Part shown: piece after piece, positions 25,301 through 36,700 of the stretch | Position numbering within the stretch: the stretch's first letter is position 1 | Layout of the letters: each line of letters begins with the position of its first letter | DNA from: Dromaius novaehollandiae | Lineage: Eukaryota > Chordata > Aves > Casuariiformes > Dromaiidae | Direction of reading: 5' to 3' | Assembly: GCF_036370855.1 (NCBI RefSeq) | Contig: NC_088112.1 | Location: 14,438,469-14,502,468, forward strand | Length of the DNA stretch: 64,000 nt | The notes under the pieces: model-generated | Databases searched by the model: none | The model's input: the letters and a program-made list of their open reading frames with translations, nothing else | What the model was told of the DNA's origin: nothing | Position numbers and translations under genes: made by a program

Positions 25301-25799
25301 GGGGAGGGCGCAGCCTGACTCCCAGGCGCCCTTGGGCCTCCTCCGCTTCCCACCTCCGGAGCCCGACAGCACTGGCCCCATCATCTACGCCTCCATCGCC
25401 CGGGGCCAGCAGCCGCTTCTGGGACCGACGCAGCCCTGGGCCGTGGGGAAGCCGGCCGCCGAGCACCTCTACGAGAACATCTTCGCGGCGGAGCCGGCGC
25501 GCGCTGAGGAGGAGCAGGAGGAGCAGGAGGGCGGGCGGTGGGAGCTGGGGTACCGGCAGGCCCCTGAGGGCCGCAGCGGTGAGGTGGGCCCCATCTACGA
25601 CAACCGGGCTGCAGTGGCAGCGGCTCCAAGTTGGGGCGGCCCACAGCCCCCCGGCCCCCCGGAGCAGCGCTGGGGCCCGGCGGGGCGCTGCGCCCAGGAC
25701 GAGCCCCCCGGGCCCAAGCCCCAGAGCAACCTCAAGGCCAAGCTCGTTCGGCTGCTGAGCAGGGAGGCCCCCGCCCCCGGCCAGCGGGACTGGCTCTGA
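22313..25799 (+). CDS. DOK3: DOK3 adaptor (PH + PTB), complete, 444 aa
   Basis: Docking protein 3, a cytoplasmic adaptor of immune cells that is phosphorylated after B-cell and Fc receptor engagement and recruits inhibitory SH2 partners (SHIP1, CSK, GRB2). Five exons: 22313-22369, 23971-24264, 24655-24748, 24829-25001, 25083-25799. Exon 1 opens the PH domain (KDGILYVQHSKFGK); exon 2 completes it (WRKMRAQLF ... VIRLSDCVSV ... LAAEQRDEWISQLCQLAF). The PTB domain spans about residues 150-246 (SLYSSWQD, EFLVLVLRTDAAARC, LTWPYPFLRKFGQD, FTFEAGRRSDSGEG). The Pro-rich tail carries tyrosines at about 308 (IIYASI), 336 (HLYENIF) and 378 (PIYDNRA); the last two fit the GRB2 SH2 consensus YxN. The C-terminal NLKAKLVRLLSRE box is typical of DOK3. 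Human is about 496 aa, mostly because of a longer tail. The start methionine matches the shorter human N-terminus. Confidence 0.95.
22370..23970 (+). other. DOK3: DOK3 intron 1
   Basis: 1.6 kb intron holding the AATAAA at 22681. No exon, repeat or RNA gene recognised otherwise. Confidence 0.6.
22681..22686 (+). terminator. AATAAA inside DOK3 intron 1, possible DDX41 poly(A) signal
   Basis: The first canonical plus-strand AATAAA after DDX41 lies 1.18 kb past its stop codon and 312 bp beyond DOK3 exon 1. It could end a long DDX41 3' UTR overlapping DOK3 exon 1, or end a truncated intronic DOK3 transcript. It may also be unused. Confidence 0.4.
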
Positions 25800-25828
25800 C
25801 CGGGCCGCTGCGGCTCGGCGCTGCGGGG

Positions 25829-25834
25829 AATAAA
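25829..25834 (+). terminator. DOK3: DOK3 poly(A) signal
   Basis: AATAAA only 30 nt after the DOK3 stop codon, giving a very short 3' UTR. The PDLIM7 promoter begins within about 100 bp. Confidence 0.9.
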
Positions 25835-25899
25835 GAGCCTGCGCCGGACTCGGCTCCGTCCCTGCTCGCGGGCGGGAGGGGGCGCCCGCGCGGAGCCGC

Positions 25900-26102
25900 C
25901 AGGGAGCGCCGCGGTGCCCGCCCCGGCGCGGCGGGCGGGCGCGCTGATTGGCCGGGCCGGCCTCCGGCACCGCCCACAGCCCCCCCCTCTGCTCTACTTA
26001 AAGGCGGGCCGGGGCGGGCGGGGGCGGTGCCCTGAGTTCGAGCCCCACGTTCGCCTGCTCGGCCCCGCTCCGTTCTGCTGGGGCGGCCCGGCCCGGCCGC
26101 AG
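25900..26102 (+). promoter_or_regulatory. PDLIM7: PDLIM7 promoter and non-coding exon 1
   Basis: CpG-rich promoter with a reversed CCAAT box (ATTGG, 25947-25951), a TATA-like CTACTTAAAGGC (about 25994-26005) and several GC boxes. A putative untranslated first exon ends at 26102, where CCGCAG is followed by the strong donor GTGAGC. The TATA-to-donor distance gives an exon of roughly 75 nt. Assignment rests on position and on the absence of any coding start before 27787. Confidence 0.65.
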
Positions 26103-26940
26103 GTGAGCGGGGGCCGGGGCTGCGGGGCGGGGGATGAGCGGTGGGGCCCGGGATGGGGGCGATGTGGGGCAGGGTAGGGGCCCGGCCTGATGTAGGGGCC
26201 AGTATGGGGCCGGGAAGGGGCCTGCGTGAGGCGGAGCCGGGCGTGGGGGAGGCAGTCGGAGCGGTCAGGCAGGGCCTGTGTGGGGCAGGGCTGGGGGCCC
26301 GGGGCCAGCCTGGGTCGGGATGGGGGGGCGAGCTACGGGAAAGGGGGCCGGTCCCGCCTGAGTAGGGGGCTGCGTGGAGCAGGGGGGGACGACCTGGGTC
26401 GAGGTCAGGGAGGCCGAACCAGTCCGGGTAAGGGGCCCGTGTGGGGCAGGGCTGGGGAGCAGGGGGAGACTGTGTAGGGAAGGGCTGGGGAATATGGGGT
26501 GGGGGCCCTTGTGGGGCAGGGCTGTGGAGCTGGGGGGGGCCGTGTGGGGCAGAGTTGGAGGCGCAGCCCAGCTGCCCATCAGGAGCAGGTGCCCCAGAAC
26601 CCCCTAGGTGCCCTGTGCCAGCCCCACGGGACGTGGCTGTGAGCCCCACCTGGGCCGTAGCCCCTCACAGAGGGGGCCCGCCCCACCCCACCCCACCCCA
26701 TCCCATCCCTCCAAAGTGTTCCTCTGACCCCCCAGCTGCCGGAGACCCCGAGCTGTTTCCCCCGCTCCCCCCCCCGCCCCCCCAGGCTGGGGCATGTGGG
26801 GCACTGCTGGCTGCCCTGGTCCCAGCCCCAAAGGATGCGGCGCCTTGCCCCAATTTGTGCGCTGCTCCGTGCTGGGGAATGTCTGACATGCAGCCTTCGC
26901 CCAGCCGGAGCGGGGAGCATGCTGGTGTCAGCTTACAAGC

Positions 26941-26950
26941 CTTATATAGC
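26941..26950 (+). promoter_or_regulatory. PDLIM7: Near-CArG element in PDLIM7 intron 1
   Basis: CCTTATATAG, one mismatch from the SRF consensus CC(A/T)6GG, in a locally AT-rich patch about 840 bp inside intron 1. It could serve SRF or act as a TATA box of an internal promoter. Motif-level evidence only. Confidence 0.3.
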
Positions 26951-27786
26951 CCTTGCGGGCCTGGGGGGAGCGGGGGCACGCTGGCCCCCGGCCCCTGTGC
27001 CTCCCACCCAGCAGCCTGCGGGCCTGGCCCTCGGGGCGCGAGGCTTGCCCCTTCCTTGCGGGGCAGGAGCGGGGGCTCGAGGGACCTCCCAAGGTGCTGG
27101 AGGGCTCCTCTGGGGCGAGGAGGGGCTGGGAGGCTGGGGCTGGCCTGCGTGCCCGTGCCTTGGCCCGCTGACAGCTGTCAGCGCCATCCCCGCTGGCACG
27201 CTGGGAAGCGCGGGGATTCCCTCCTTGCTAAAGCCCCAGCTCCTCCGAGTGCCCGGAGATGGGCTCGCTCCCAGGCGGCATCTGCTCAGCCAGCTGCTGG
27301 AGCACGAGCCCGGCTGCGCTGCCAGTCTGCTTGGTTGGCACCGCGCAGCTACTGTGCTGCTGTTGCTAATTCACCCAGTGAAAACGCTTCTGGCTTCCAT
27401 CCTTCCATACCTGCTGTCGCTTCTCCAGGGTCTGAAACAGTTTTGGCTTTCAGCAGCATGAGCTTCCCAGGTGCTGCCGTGTGGGAGAGCGCACCCCGGG
27501 TTTGGGGCAGGGAGAGCAGATGAGTGCTGAGTGTGGCAGTCAGGCTGCATCCGGCTCCTCAGTGCTGGCCAGTGGTAGCCTGGGCCCCTCAGTCGTAGGA
27601 GAGGCTGAGGGATTTGGGGTGCGTCTCTAACTGCCGTGTGGGACGGTCAGGATGGAGCTGGTCCTGGAAGGGTGACCGATCTCCTCCTGCCTCATCCCAC
27701 CAGGCACTGGGCCCCTGCTCGACTGCTCTCCCTGCATTGTTCCCGTGCACCCTAACACCGGGATTGCACCTTCTTCCCTTGCAGAG

Positions 27787-30700
27787 ATGGGCGACGTGGA
27801 GTCCTACAAGGTGATTCTGGACGGGCCTGCGCCCTGGGGGTTCAGACTGCAGGGGGGGAAGGACTTCAGCATGCCGCTCTCCATCTCCAGGGTAAGAGAA
27901 GCTGAGCCTCTGTGATGCCCAACCTTTTCCTGCCTCTGCTGGGGGGAGGCTGGGGCTGCTGGGCCCAGGTGACTGAGGTGGCGGCTGTGTGGGGACGTGG
28001 ATGAGCCAGGACCCTTGGAGTGCTGAGTCCTGCCATGATCTCGCTCCGCTTAGCCTGTACTGAACCAGCCCGCTGCCTTATCAGCGCAGGGGTGTTCCGG
28101 GCAAGAAGTGCGGCACAAACGCACAGCGCTGCAAAGCCTCTGCAGAGTCACCCTGGATGCTGGGGGAGGTAGGGGAGGCCTCTTCCGGAGCCCATCCGGC
28201 AGCTGGGGGAGGGGAGCCACTCTTCCAGCCTCCAAGACGGGCGGCTTGCCTCCCGATCCGGGCTGTGGCGCTGGGCTCGGCACCCTAGGGTCTGGGCTTG
28301 TGCAGTGGGGTTGGCCCTTACGCCCTCCCTCCCGCTGCTCGGCTTCCAGCTCCGGCCCGAGTCTGGGCTCCTGCTGGCCTGGGAGCGGGCAGGGAGGGGG
28401 GAAGCCCCTGGCCGCGGCACCGGCCCGTTTCTCCAGTGCCGAACATGTGCTGCCGGCTTCTCATGGCTGAGACTCTTCGTGCAAGCCGCTCCCAGTGCGA
28501 TGCTTGCCCAGACCAGGCTCGGTCCCTGGGCGCTTGCGTGTCCCTCTGGCTGGGCAGACGGGTCCCCGCACGGGTGCTAGCAGGCGGCTCCGGCCGTGCG
28601 ATTGCCTTATAAGCCTTGGAATGTGTCTGCGTCGCCTGTGCCGCTCCGGCAGCTGGCGCGGGAGGCCGCTTCTCCAGCGAAGGCTTCGCTCGCGGGTGCT
28701 GAGCGCTGCGCGAGGGCCTGCTCCCTCGCACGGGCCAGGCACCCCTGAGGGTGCGGGTCACTGCAGCGCCCCGGCGAGGAGTGCGGACCCTGGGGGTGCC
28801 ATTCCCCCGGGGCCTGCCGATCTTTGCTGAGCTGAGGGCTCCGCACTGAGACGGCTCCAGCGAGCTTATTCTCAAAAAAATGTTTCTCTTGGCCGTGAGC
28901 CAGCGCCTAACAAAGGGTCTGATCAGATGGAGGAGCCTCTGCAGGCCCGGGGCAGGGGCCTTGCACAGCGGCGGCCTGATGTGCGCGCAGGCCGGCGCTG
29001 CTGTCAGGGCTGGGGAAACGCTGCCTTCCTGCGCAGGGCAGGGCAGCGTGCGGGGCCTGGGGCGGAGGCGTGCTGCCTGCTCCGGGGTGGAAGCGGCTCC
29101 TGAGAAAGCCGAGCCCAGGGCCAGGCAGCCGCGCTGCGGGGATCAGCGAGAGCGTTCCTGGGGGGCGTAGCCAGCTGGGCTCGGCGGCAGGGGCTCTCTG
29201 GCATGGCTGGGCTGTGTCGTGGGGTGCTGGGTCCCGGTCTGGGGGGAAGGGGTGACCTCTGTGTGCTGCTTTGCACCCCCAAGGTGTTTCTCCTGACGTT
29301 ACTGCCTGGCATATTCTGCCACTGCTTGCTCCGAGCAAGGGCTCTGCCCTGACAGGGTGATGCTGATGGTGCAGACTGTCCTGCCAGGCCTGAGGCCACC
29401 ACAGCCGGCTAGAAGGAGGCTTCCTGGGCCGAGCCCCAGGGCTGCAGTGGTGCCCTGCTCCGTGGGGCAAGGGATGCGGAGGACGAGCGGCGCCGGTCCG
29501 CGCTCCGGCTCGGGGCCGTGTACGCCGCCACAGCAGCGTGGGGTGGACCGGGAGGCCTGTTGGCCAGGCAGCTTCAGCTGGGTGCCCTACGAGCGGTGGC
29601 AGAGCCTGGGGCAGGGCTGCCCCTGTCCCCTGCGCAGACGCTTCCCGGGGCTCTGCCAGGGCCCTGGCTGCGAGGTGCTCCCTGAGGAGCGGACGTGCCG
29701 GCAGGCCACGGCCCTGCGCTGCTGGTGTCGGGCTGGGGTCAGAGTTAGCAGTTGGGGAGCAGGGTGCGGCGGCGGCGGTGGGCGCTCTGCTGGGCACGGT
29801 GGTGCTGGCTCCAAGAACAAAAGCCAGGCTGGGTGGAGAGGGGAGGAAGGAAGCCTGGGTTAGCGGGGCCGGGCAGGGAATTCGGGCCAGCGCCGCGGGA
29901 GGCCAGCAGCTCCCGGCCGAGCCAGCACCTGCAGAAGGGGCTTCCTGGTGTGCCGGTGCTGGAGGCGATGGGAGCGCGGTGGTGCCGGGGCGGGCTGGGT
30001 GTGGCTGTGTGACGCAGCCTGCCGAGCTCTCCCCTTCCCGAGCAGCCGTGTGAAAACCTCTCACTGCTCCAGCTCCTGCCTCCAAGCCCACGCGGCTCGG
30101 CTCCTTCCCCAGCCTCCAGGGCAGCAAGCCGGAGCTTGCCGGGCCCTGGGGTGGCCAGGAGCCGGCCTCGCTGCTGGGGGCCAGAGGGCACCATCCTGCC
30201 CGGCATGGGTGTGAGTGCCGGGCAGCCATGGGGCACCAGAGGGGACAGCAGTGAGATGCAGTTGGAGCCAAGCTGGGTTTTATCCAACCCGGGAGTGGGA
30301 CTTGGCCTTGCATGGAGGGCCAGGGCTCACGCTTCGTACCTGGGGAAGGGATGTGCTGCGACTGGGGCGGGCTGGGCTCTGCGCGTGGGCGAGCAGCGCC
30401 TGATGCTCAGTGGCAGGGATTTTCCAGCCCTCTGACAGCGCTGGGAATCTGGCTCGCTCCTTTTATGTTCATGTTGAACAGGACTTGAGGAAATACTTGG
30501 GCCTGGTCCAAGCGCCTTGAGTTCTTCTGTGCTGGAGGAGCAGGAATGGCTGCAGTCTGCCTGCATCTGTCTATCTGTCTGTCAGTGCCTGGGAGCCATG
30601 CACGGCAGCGTGCTCGTGCCCCGGGCCTGCTCGCCTCCGGCGCCGGACACCTGGGCAAGAGGAGAGGGCAGGCCGGCTTCCCAGCGAGGCGGCTGGGCAT

Positions 30701-33700
30701 GAGCGGGCTGGCGCGGGTGAGACTGCTCGCGGGCTGGGCAAGGGAAGCCCGCGGCCCTGCTCCCGGCTGCCCCTTCCTTCAGCAGGGCCCAGCTAGTGCC
30801 AGACCTGCCCAAGCTGCCGCCGGCAAGGCGGCCGCTCCCCCCCCCAGCGCCAGCGGCTGCCTGGAGCTGGGAGAGGGCTGGAGGAAGCGGTGTGGGTGGG
30901 GGCGGGTGTCTCCCTGCCCTGGGGTGGCTGGTGCTGCTCTGCGGCGGGATGAGGTAACGTCTGCGCCTGCTGACGCCAGAAGGAGACCAGGAGAGGAGCG
31001 GGGGTCTGCGGGACCGGCGGGGGAGCGCTGCCTCTGCCCCCTCTCCCTCCTGCCGCGCAGGCCTGGGAAATGCCTGTGGTTCGCAGCTCTGACAGGGCCA
31101 GACGTGGGCCGCGCCGCGAGCCCTGACTCACCCGCCTCGCTTCCTGCCCCGGGGACCCCGGGGACGGCTCTGCGCGGTGGCCAGGGCCTCCTGTCGAGCC
31201 GGCGCGGCTCCGCGCCCTGCCCTCTGCCATTGCCCGGGAAGGTCTGGGCCTTCCTGAGGGCCATCTGTGGGGTGAGGGCCAGGGGGCCGGGAGTGCTGGG
31301 GCGATCCCCGGCCGTCCTGGGTCCAGGGGCTGGGCAGTGCTCAGGCCTCTCCTGTTGCAAGAGGGAGAGGCTGCTCTGGGCTAACAAAAGGGGAAATGTG
31401 GGGTGACCTGGGGGTCTGTCCCCACCGCTGGGTGAGGCCCAGCACTGCTCCAGCCCTGCATTACTGTGGCACCGAGGCATCGGTGGGGGGGAACGCGGGG
31501 GGACGGCAAGGGACCGGGTTGGTGTTTCCCACCCGTGCCATGGGGTACGGTGCCTGGCTGGGCCTTGCGTGAAGGGGGCTGGGCTGGTGGCAGACCCCTG
31601 CTCTTGTGGGGGGCGAGAGCGTCCCCTGCTCCCGCGTCCCAGTTGCCTCTCCCTGACACCTCTGTTTTGCAGCTGACTCCGGGCGGGAAGGCGGCCCAGG
31701 CTGGCGTGGGAGTGGGCGACTGGGTGCTGAGCATCGACGGGGAGCTCACCAGCCCCATGACGCACATCGAGGCCCAGAACAGGATCCGCGCCTGCGGGGA
31801 CAGGCTCTGCCTCACCCTGAGCAGGTAGGGTTTGGGGGTGGCCCCGGGGGGGCGCGAGCAGGGCCGGGGCCCTCGGCCCAGCGCTGTTTCTTGGCGCTGC
31901 TGCTCCTCACCCAGAGCCCTGCAGCCCTGAGGCAGTGTGAAGCAGGCTCTGGCCCTGGGCTTGGGCTTCCCCACTCGGCTGGATGCAGGCCTAGCCTGGC
32001 TGCAAGGATCCTGGCTCAAGCCCATCGCTTCTGAGCCGCAAGGCAGTGCCAGCCGGCTGTATCTCCCCCAGTGCCCTGTCTCTCTGGTGTCGTCGGCCGG
32101 GCACTGGTGGATGCTGGGCCTGTTCCAGCACCTGCCTCGCTGTCTCCTCTCTTGCAGGGTCCCGAATGCCCTGGGGAAGCAGCAGAAGGTACGTGTTGCT
32201 CCTGGTGCTGCCGGCAGCAGCTTGGTCCTGCGCTGGGGGAGGGGAAACGTCTGAGCTGAGATAGAGGGAATAGACTTTGCTCCTGGGGCCTGCGGGCTTC
32301 TGGGGGAGCAGGGCTTGTTCAGAGAGCTGGAAAAATCCCCTCTGCAAGAGCAGCTGTGACCCCGGGACTGCAGGGAAACCGAGGGGCAGGACCAGCCTGG
32401 CAGTGCCCCAGACCCAGCTGCCATCTCTCTGGGCCTGCCCTGGTCCTGGGCGCAGACGGGTTGCAGAGAGGCCCGTGGCAGGGCAGGAGGCCAGGCAGCC
32501 GCGGCACTGCCTTTGGGCCCCACATTTCCTAGCGCCAGGGAGTGCCCTGGCACAGAGCTCGCTCCCTGCCGCTGCTGCACAGGGGGGCAGGGACAGGGCT
32601 GGTGGCTCCTGGCAGAGGCCACCTGCATGCCTTCTCCTGCCTGCTTCCTGTGGGATGTGCGTGAGCAGCGTGTGTGCATGCGGGGCCCTCCACGGGGCAC
32701 TTACTAATCTCTTGGTGACCCTTGGGCCAGGTTAGCAGCTGTGCTGCAGGGCCTGATGGCTGTGGCCTGAACGCCCGGCGGAGAAGGGACCTTGCCTGGC
32801 GGAGCCTGGTGCCCGAGGCACGTGTGCTGTCTGTGTTTGTGTGCCTGGATGTGTGTCCGTGCAGGGACCTGCAGGCGAGGGCAGGTCTGGCTTTCTCACC
32901 TGGCTGCCTGCCGCACTGCCTGACCCGGGGCTGCCCCTTGCATGCTGCTTGACGTGTGAGCCCGTGTCCGTGTGTTTTGTCTCGCTCAGGACTCACTCCC
33001 CTGCTCTGAGCCCCCGAAATATAACTTCGCTCCCAGCACCGCCCTCAACAAAACAGCTCGGCCCTTTGGGGCCAGCTCACCTCCGAACCCGCGGCCCGGG
33101 CTGGTGACGAAACCCGTGACGTACGCGCCCCTGGCGCCCGCCTGCACCCCCCAGCACAACGGGTACGTTGCTGTCTGTCCTGCTCCCCAAGGATGGGTTG
33201 GGGGCAGCCTGGGGCAGCCCTGCCTTGCCCGCTGCCTGGCCCCGCTGCGCCCCGCATGCCAGGCACCGTAGGTGGGAGCGGGCAATGGCACCTGTGCCGC
33301 CTGCTCGGGTACCCTGATGGCTGGTGCTGTGACTGCATGACAGGACTGTCATGCGTGGGGACTCACGCACACGCACGTGTCTGTTCCTCGCTGGGGGACG
33401 TGTCCTCCTCCCGCAGGCGCTGGGGAGCCCGGCAGGGCACAGCCTGGCAGCGTCTGCATTCACGCAGGGCACTCGCTGGCGTCTGTGACAGCCCTGCAGC
33501 AAGAGCTGGGGGGGAGCTCCAGCTGCGTTTTGTGGACGCTCTTGTAGCCCTGAGGCTGCGGGAATGGGCTGGGAAAGGGGGAGCCCTCAAACCCAGTGCA
33601 GCGCTGTCTGTGCCCCGCTGGCCGCAGGCTGGGCCGGAGCCCTGGGAAGAAGCTCCTGTCTCTGCACGCTGCCCACAAGGCCGCTGCGTGTCCAGCAAGC

Positions 33701-36700
33701 TGCCGGTCCCTGCCCGTCCTGGCCAGGGTGGTTGTGACACCCTGAAACTAAGTGAACTAGGGATGTGGCCTTGCCAGACCGGGGCCTTGGCTGCCCCATA
33801 CACCCAGGCCTGTTTTGGGGGGCTGAGGGAGGTACGGTCTGGTCTGTTGGTGACTGCCCCTGTGGCCCAGTGTTCTCTCAGCCCTGGGCAAGCTGGGCAT
33901 GGGTCTCGGGGGCAAGGGGACTGGTGCAGTAGGTGTAGGTGAGCTCTGGAAACATCTTGGGTGCTGTGGGTCTAATTTCACCTTCCTTTTCTTTCTTTCT
34001 CTCCTCCCTTTCTCTTTCCCTCTCTCTCTCCTGCAGGTGCAGAGCCTTGACAAGTCAGTAAGCCTTTTGCCTGTTCTCTCTAGTCTTCCTGCATGCCTCT
34101 TGCCCTGTTAGTGCCCTGCTAGTGCCCTGCTCTCTAGGGGCAGGGTTAAGCCCATGGGCTCTGTGTCTCCGAGGCTGGCAGCACGCCCGACTGGCCGCAT
34201 CGGTCGCTCCTGGCCATGAGCTGTCCTTGGCCTGCAGTGCTGGGGCCCAGCTGTGCGAGTGCTGCCTGTGCCTGCTGGGGCCCCAGAGCATCCTCGCGCT
34301 TGGTCCCCTTCCCTCCCCGAGCTGGGGCCCTGCCGCCTCCGCCTGGCTCGCCTCGACTTGGGGTGCCTGGCTGTGCCGTACACCCTGCCCAGGGCCGGGC
34401 AGGCAGGGGGCCTCCGGGCTTGGCACCACCGGTGTTTCCTGGGTGCTCGCGCTGCTCCCCTGGGTATGATTTTTACCTTGGCCTTACCTTGGAGGATAAA
34501 TAAGATGGGGGGGGGGGGGTGCGATGTGCCGTCTGTCAAACGTTCGCTGTTGTGCCGCCGTTGTTCGCCTGGGGCAGCCCCCGGGGAGCTGCCGCCGCGG
34601 GGATCCCCCGGCTCCCTTTGGGAGTGTCTCCCCGTGCTGTCGTGCAGGGACAGGGCGCGGGCGCTGTGCGCGACGCTGGCTGAGCGCCCTGCCCTCTGTC
34701 ACTCGCAGGCACCCCCTGCGGCCGCTGAGCCCCCCGGGCCTCCTGCCCTGTGACCCCGGCAAATTGAGGCTGATAGAGGACACGGAGGACTGGCGGCCCC
34801 GCACCGGGACCTCCCAGTCCCGCACCTTCCGCATCCTGGCCCGGCTCACGGGCACAGACTGCAGTAAGTTCCTGCAGGGGCCCTGGTGCTCGCTGGCTCC
34901 TGCAGGGCACCCGGGCAGCTGGAGCCCAGCATGGGCTGCATGGTGCACGGTGGCACCCAGCCTTAGTTTTGGCACCGTCTTGTCCTTTCTGGGGAGCAGA
35001 CAGCTGGCAGGGAGCCGCCCTGGGCCGTCCGTGGAATGCCAGCCTCGTGTGGGCACGTGGTGGTGCCACTCGGAGGGAGCCCGTTCTTCATCCTGTGGCC
35101 TGGCAGGGGCGCGGGGCATTTGGGGCAGGAGGGGTGAGGGAGGAGACGGCAGGTTTTTCTTCTCTTCCTGCTCTGCTGAGGGCCTTGGGTGCAGCAGACT
35201 GACTCTCTTTCCTCCTTTCTCTCCCGCTGCTCTCAGTGGAAGATCCTGATGATGAGCTTGTTAACAAGTCCAGGTAAGGGGTGTGCGCAGCAGGGCAGCA
35301 GCATGAGCTACTGGGCCGTGGGGGCCTGGCTCCCTGGGCAGCAGGGGCCGAGGCGCGGGCGCTGGGACCCCTGCCGCACCGTGCGGGGTGCCCAGGGCTC
35401 AGCCCACCCAGCTGGCTCGCCCTCGTGCTAGCTGCTTGTTGGGACTCCAGCAACCCTCTTTCTTCCCATCGCTGTAACTTCTCTTCTTTCCCTGCCTCCT
35501 CCTTCCTCCCTTTCCCTCTCTGTCCTTCCTTCTCTCCAGAGCAAAGTTCTTCACTGAGCTGCAGAGCCCGCGCTACGCTCGCCTTCGCGACTGGCACCAC
35601 CAGCGCTCGGCCACTGCTCTGAACGTCAAGTCGTGAGGGGCCGGGCCTGCCCAGGCCGTCTCGCTGCCAGCTGGGGCGTCCCTATGGTGGGCCATCCCCG
35701 TCTGTGCCGGCTGTCCCGGCCAGGACCCTCTGGGCACTGCTGGCACTGAGCTGGGGCGGCCGAGCTGCACCGCGGCGTCCTGGGCAAAGCGGGGCAGGGG
35801 GAGCCTGATGGTGCTGGCAAAATCCCTGCTCTGGGTGCTGGAAACTGGCTGGCGGTAGTTGGACCCTGGCCATGAGACCCCGCTGCCCTGGGAGGCTGGT
35901 GCTGGGGCTGCGGAGAGGCTGCGAAGCCAGGCAGAGCCGGAGCGAATGCTGCCGGTGCCGCCATGGGGCTCGGGCCGCGCGTGGAAGCAAGGAAGGGAGC
36001 AGGGGCCAGGGAGAGCAAAGCCCGTTTCCGGCACCTCTTTGGCCCTCGGCCTTCCCGCACTGCCCTCGGCCTTGGTGCCACGATGGTGCTGGGGCTCTGG
36101 GCCTGTCTGGTTTGTGCTGTGGCAAATAAATGCTCCTGTTGTTGTAGCCAGCTCCTTTCCGTCTCTGCGCTGTTAGGGTGTGGAGCCTCCGGGCTCTCCC
36201 TTCCCTCGGGTGGGCATCGCTGCCCGCACCTTGGCTGGAGCTGGGTACTGCTCGCCAGCTGTCGGGGCTCACCGCCGCTCTGGCTGCTCACGAGCCCGGT
36301 GCTGGCAGCGTGCCGTGGGGGGCGCAGCCTGGCCTCCCCGGACCAGCTGGTCCTGCCTTGCTGGCCGGGATGCGGAGCCCTGAATTTCCCCGGCTGTGCT
36401 GGCGCTGGGCCCTGGGCTGCCCATGCCAGCTGCAAGCAAAGCCCCTCTAAGCCCCGGCAAGGCCAGGGGCGTCTGGCGCCTGTCATGTCTGAGCGGGCGG
36501 CAGCAGCCTGGTCAGCTGTAGCACCCCAGGGTGCTGTTTTGGGTGCCAGAGACCCTGGGGTGCTGCGTCTCTGCGGCACTGGTGGCACTCGGCTCGGTCC
36601 CCTGCCACCAAACCAGCTGCCGGGCTGGCGCGGGGGCTTGTGGTGGGGTGGGGGCCTGCTGATGTGCGCAGGCCCCCGGGGCAGCCAGCCCGGGCCACGG

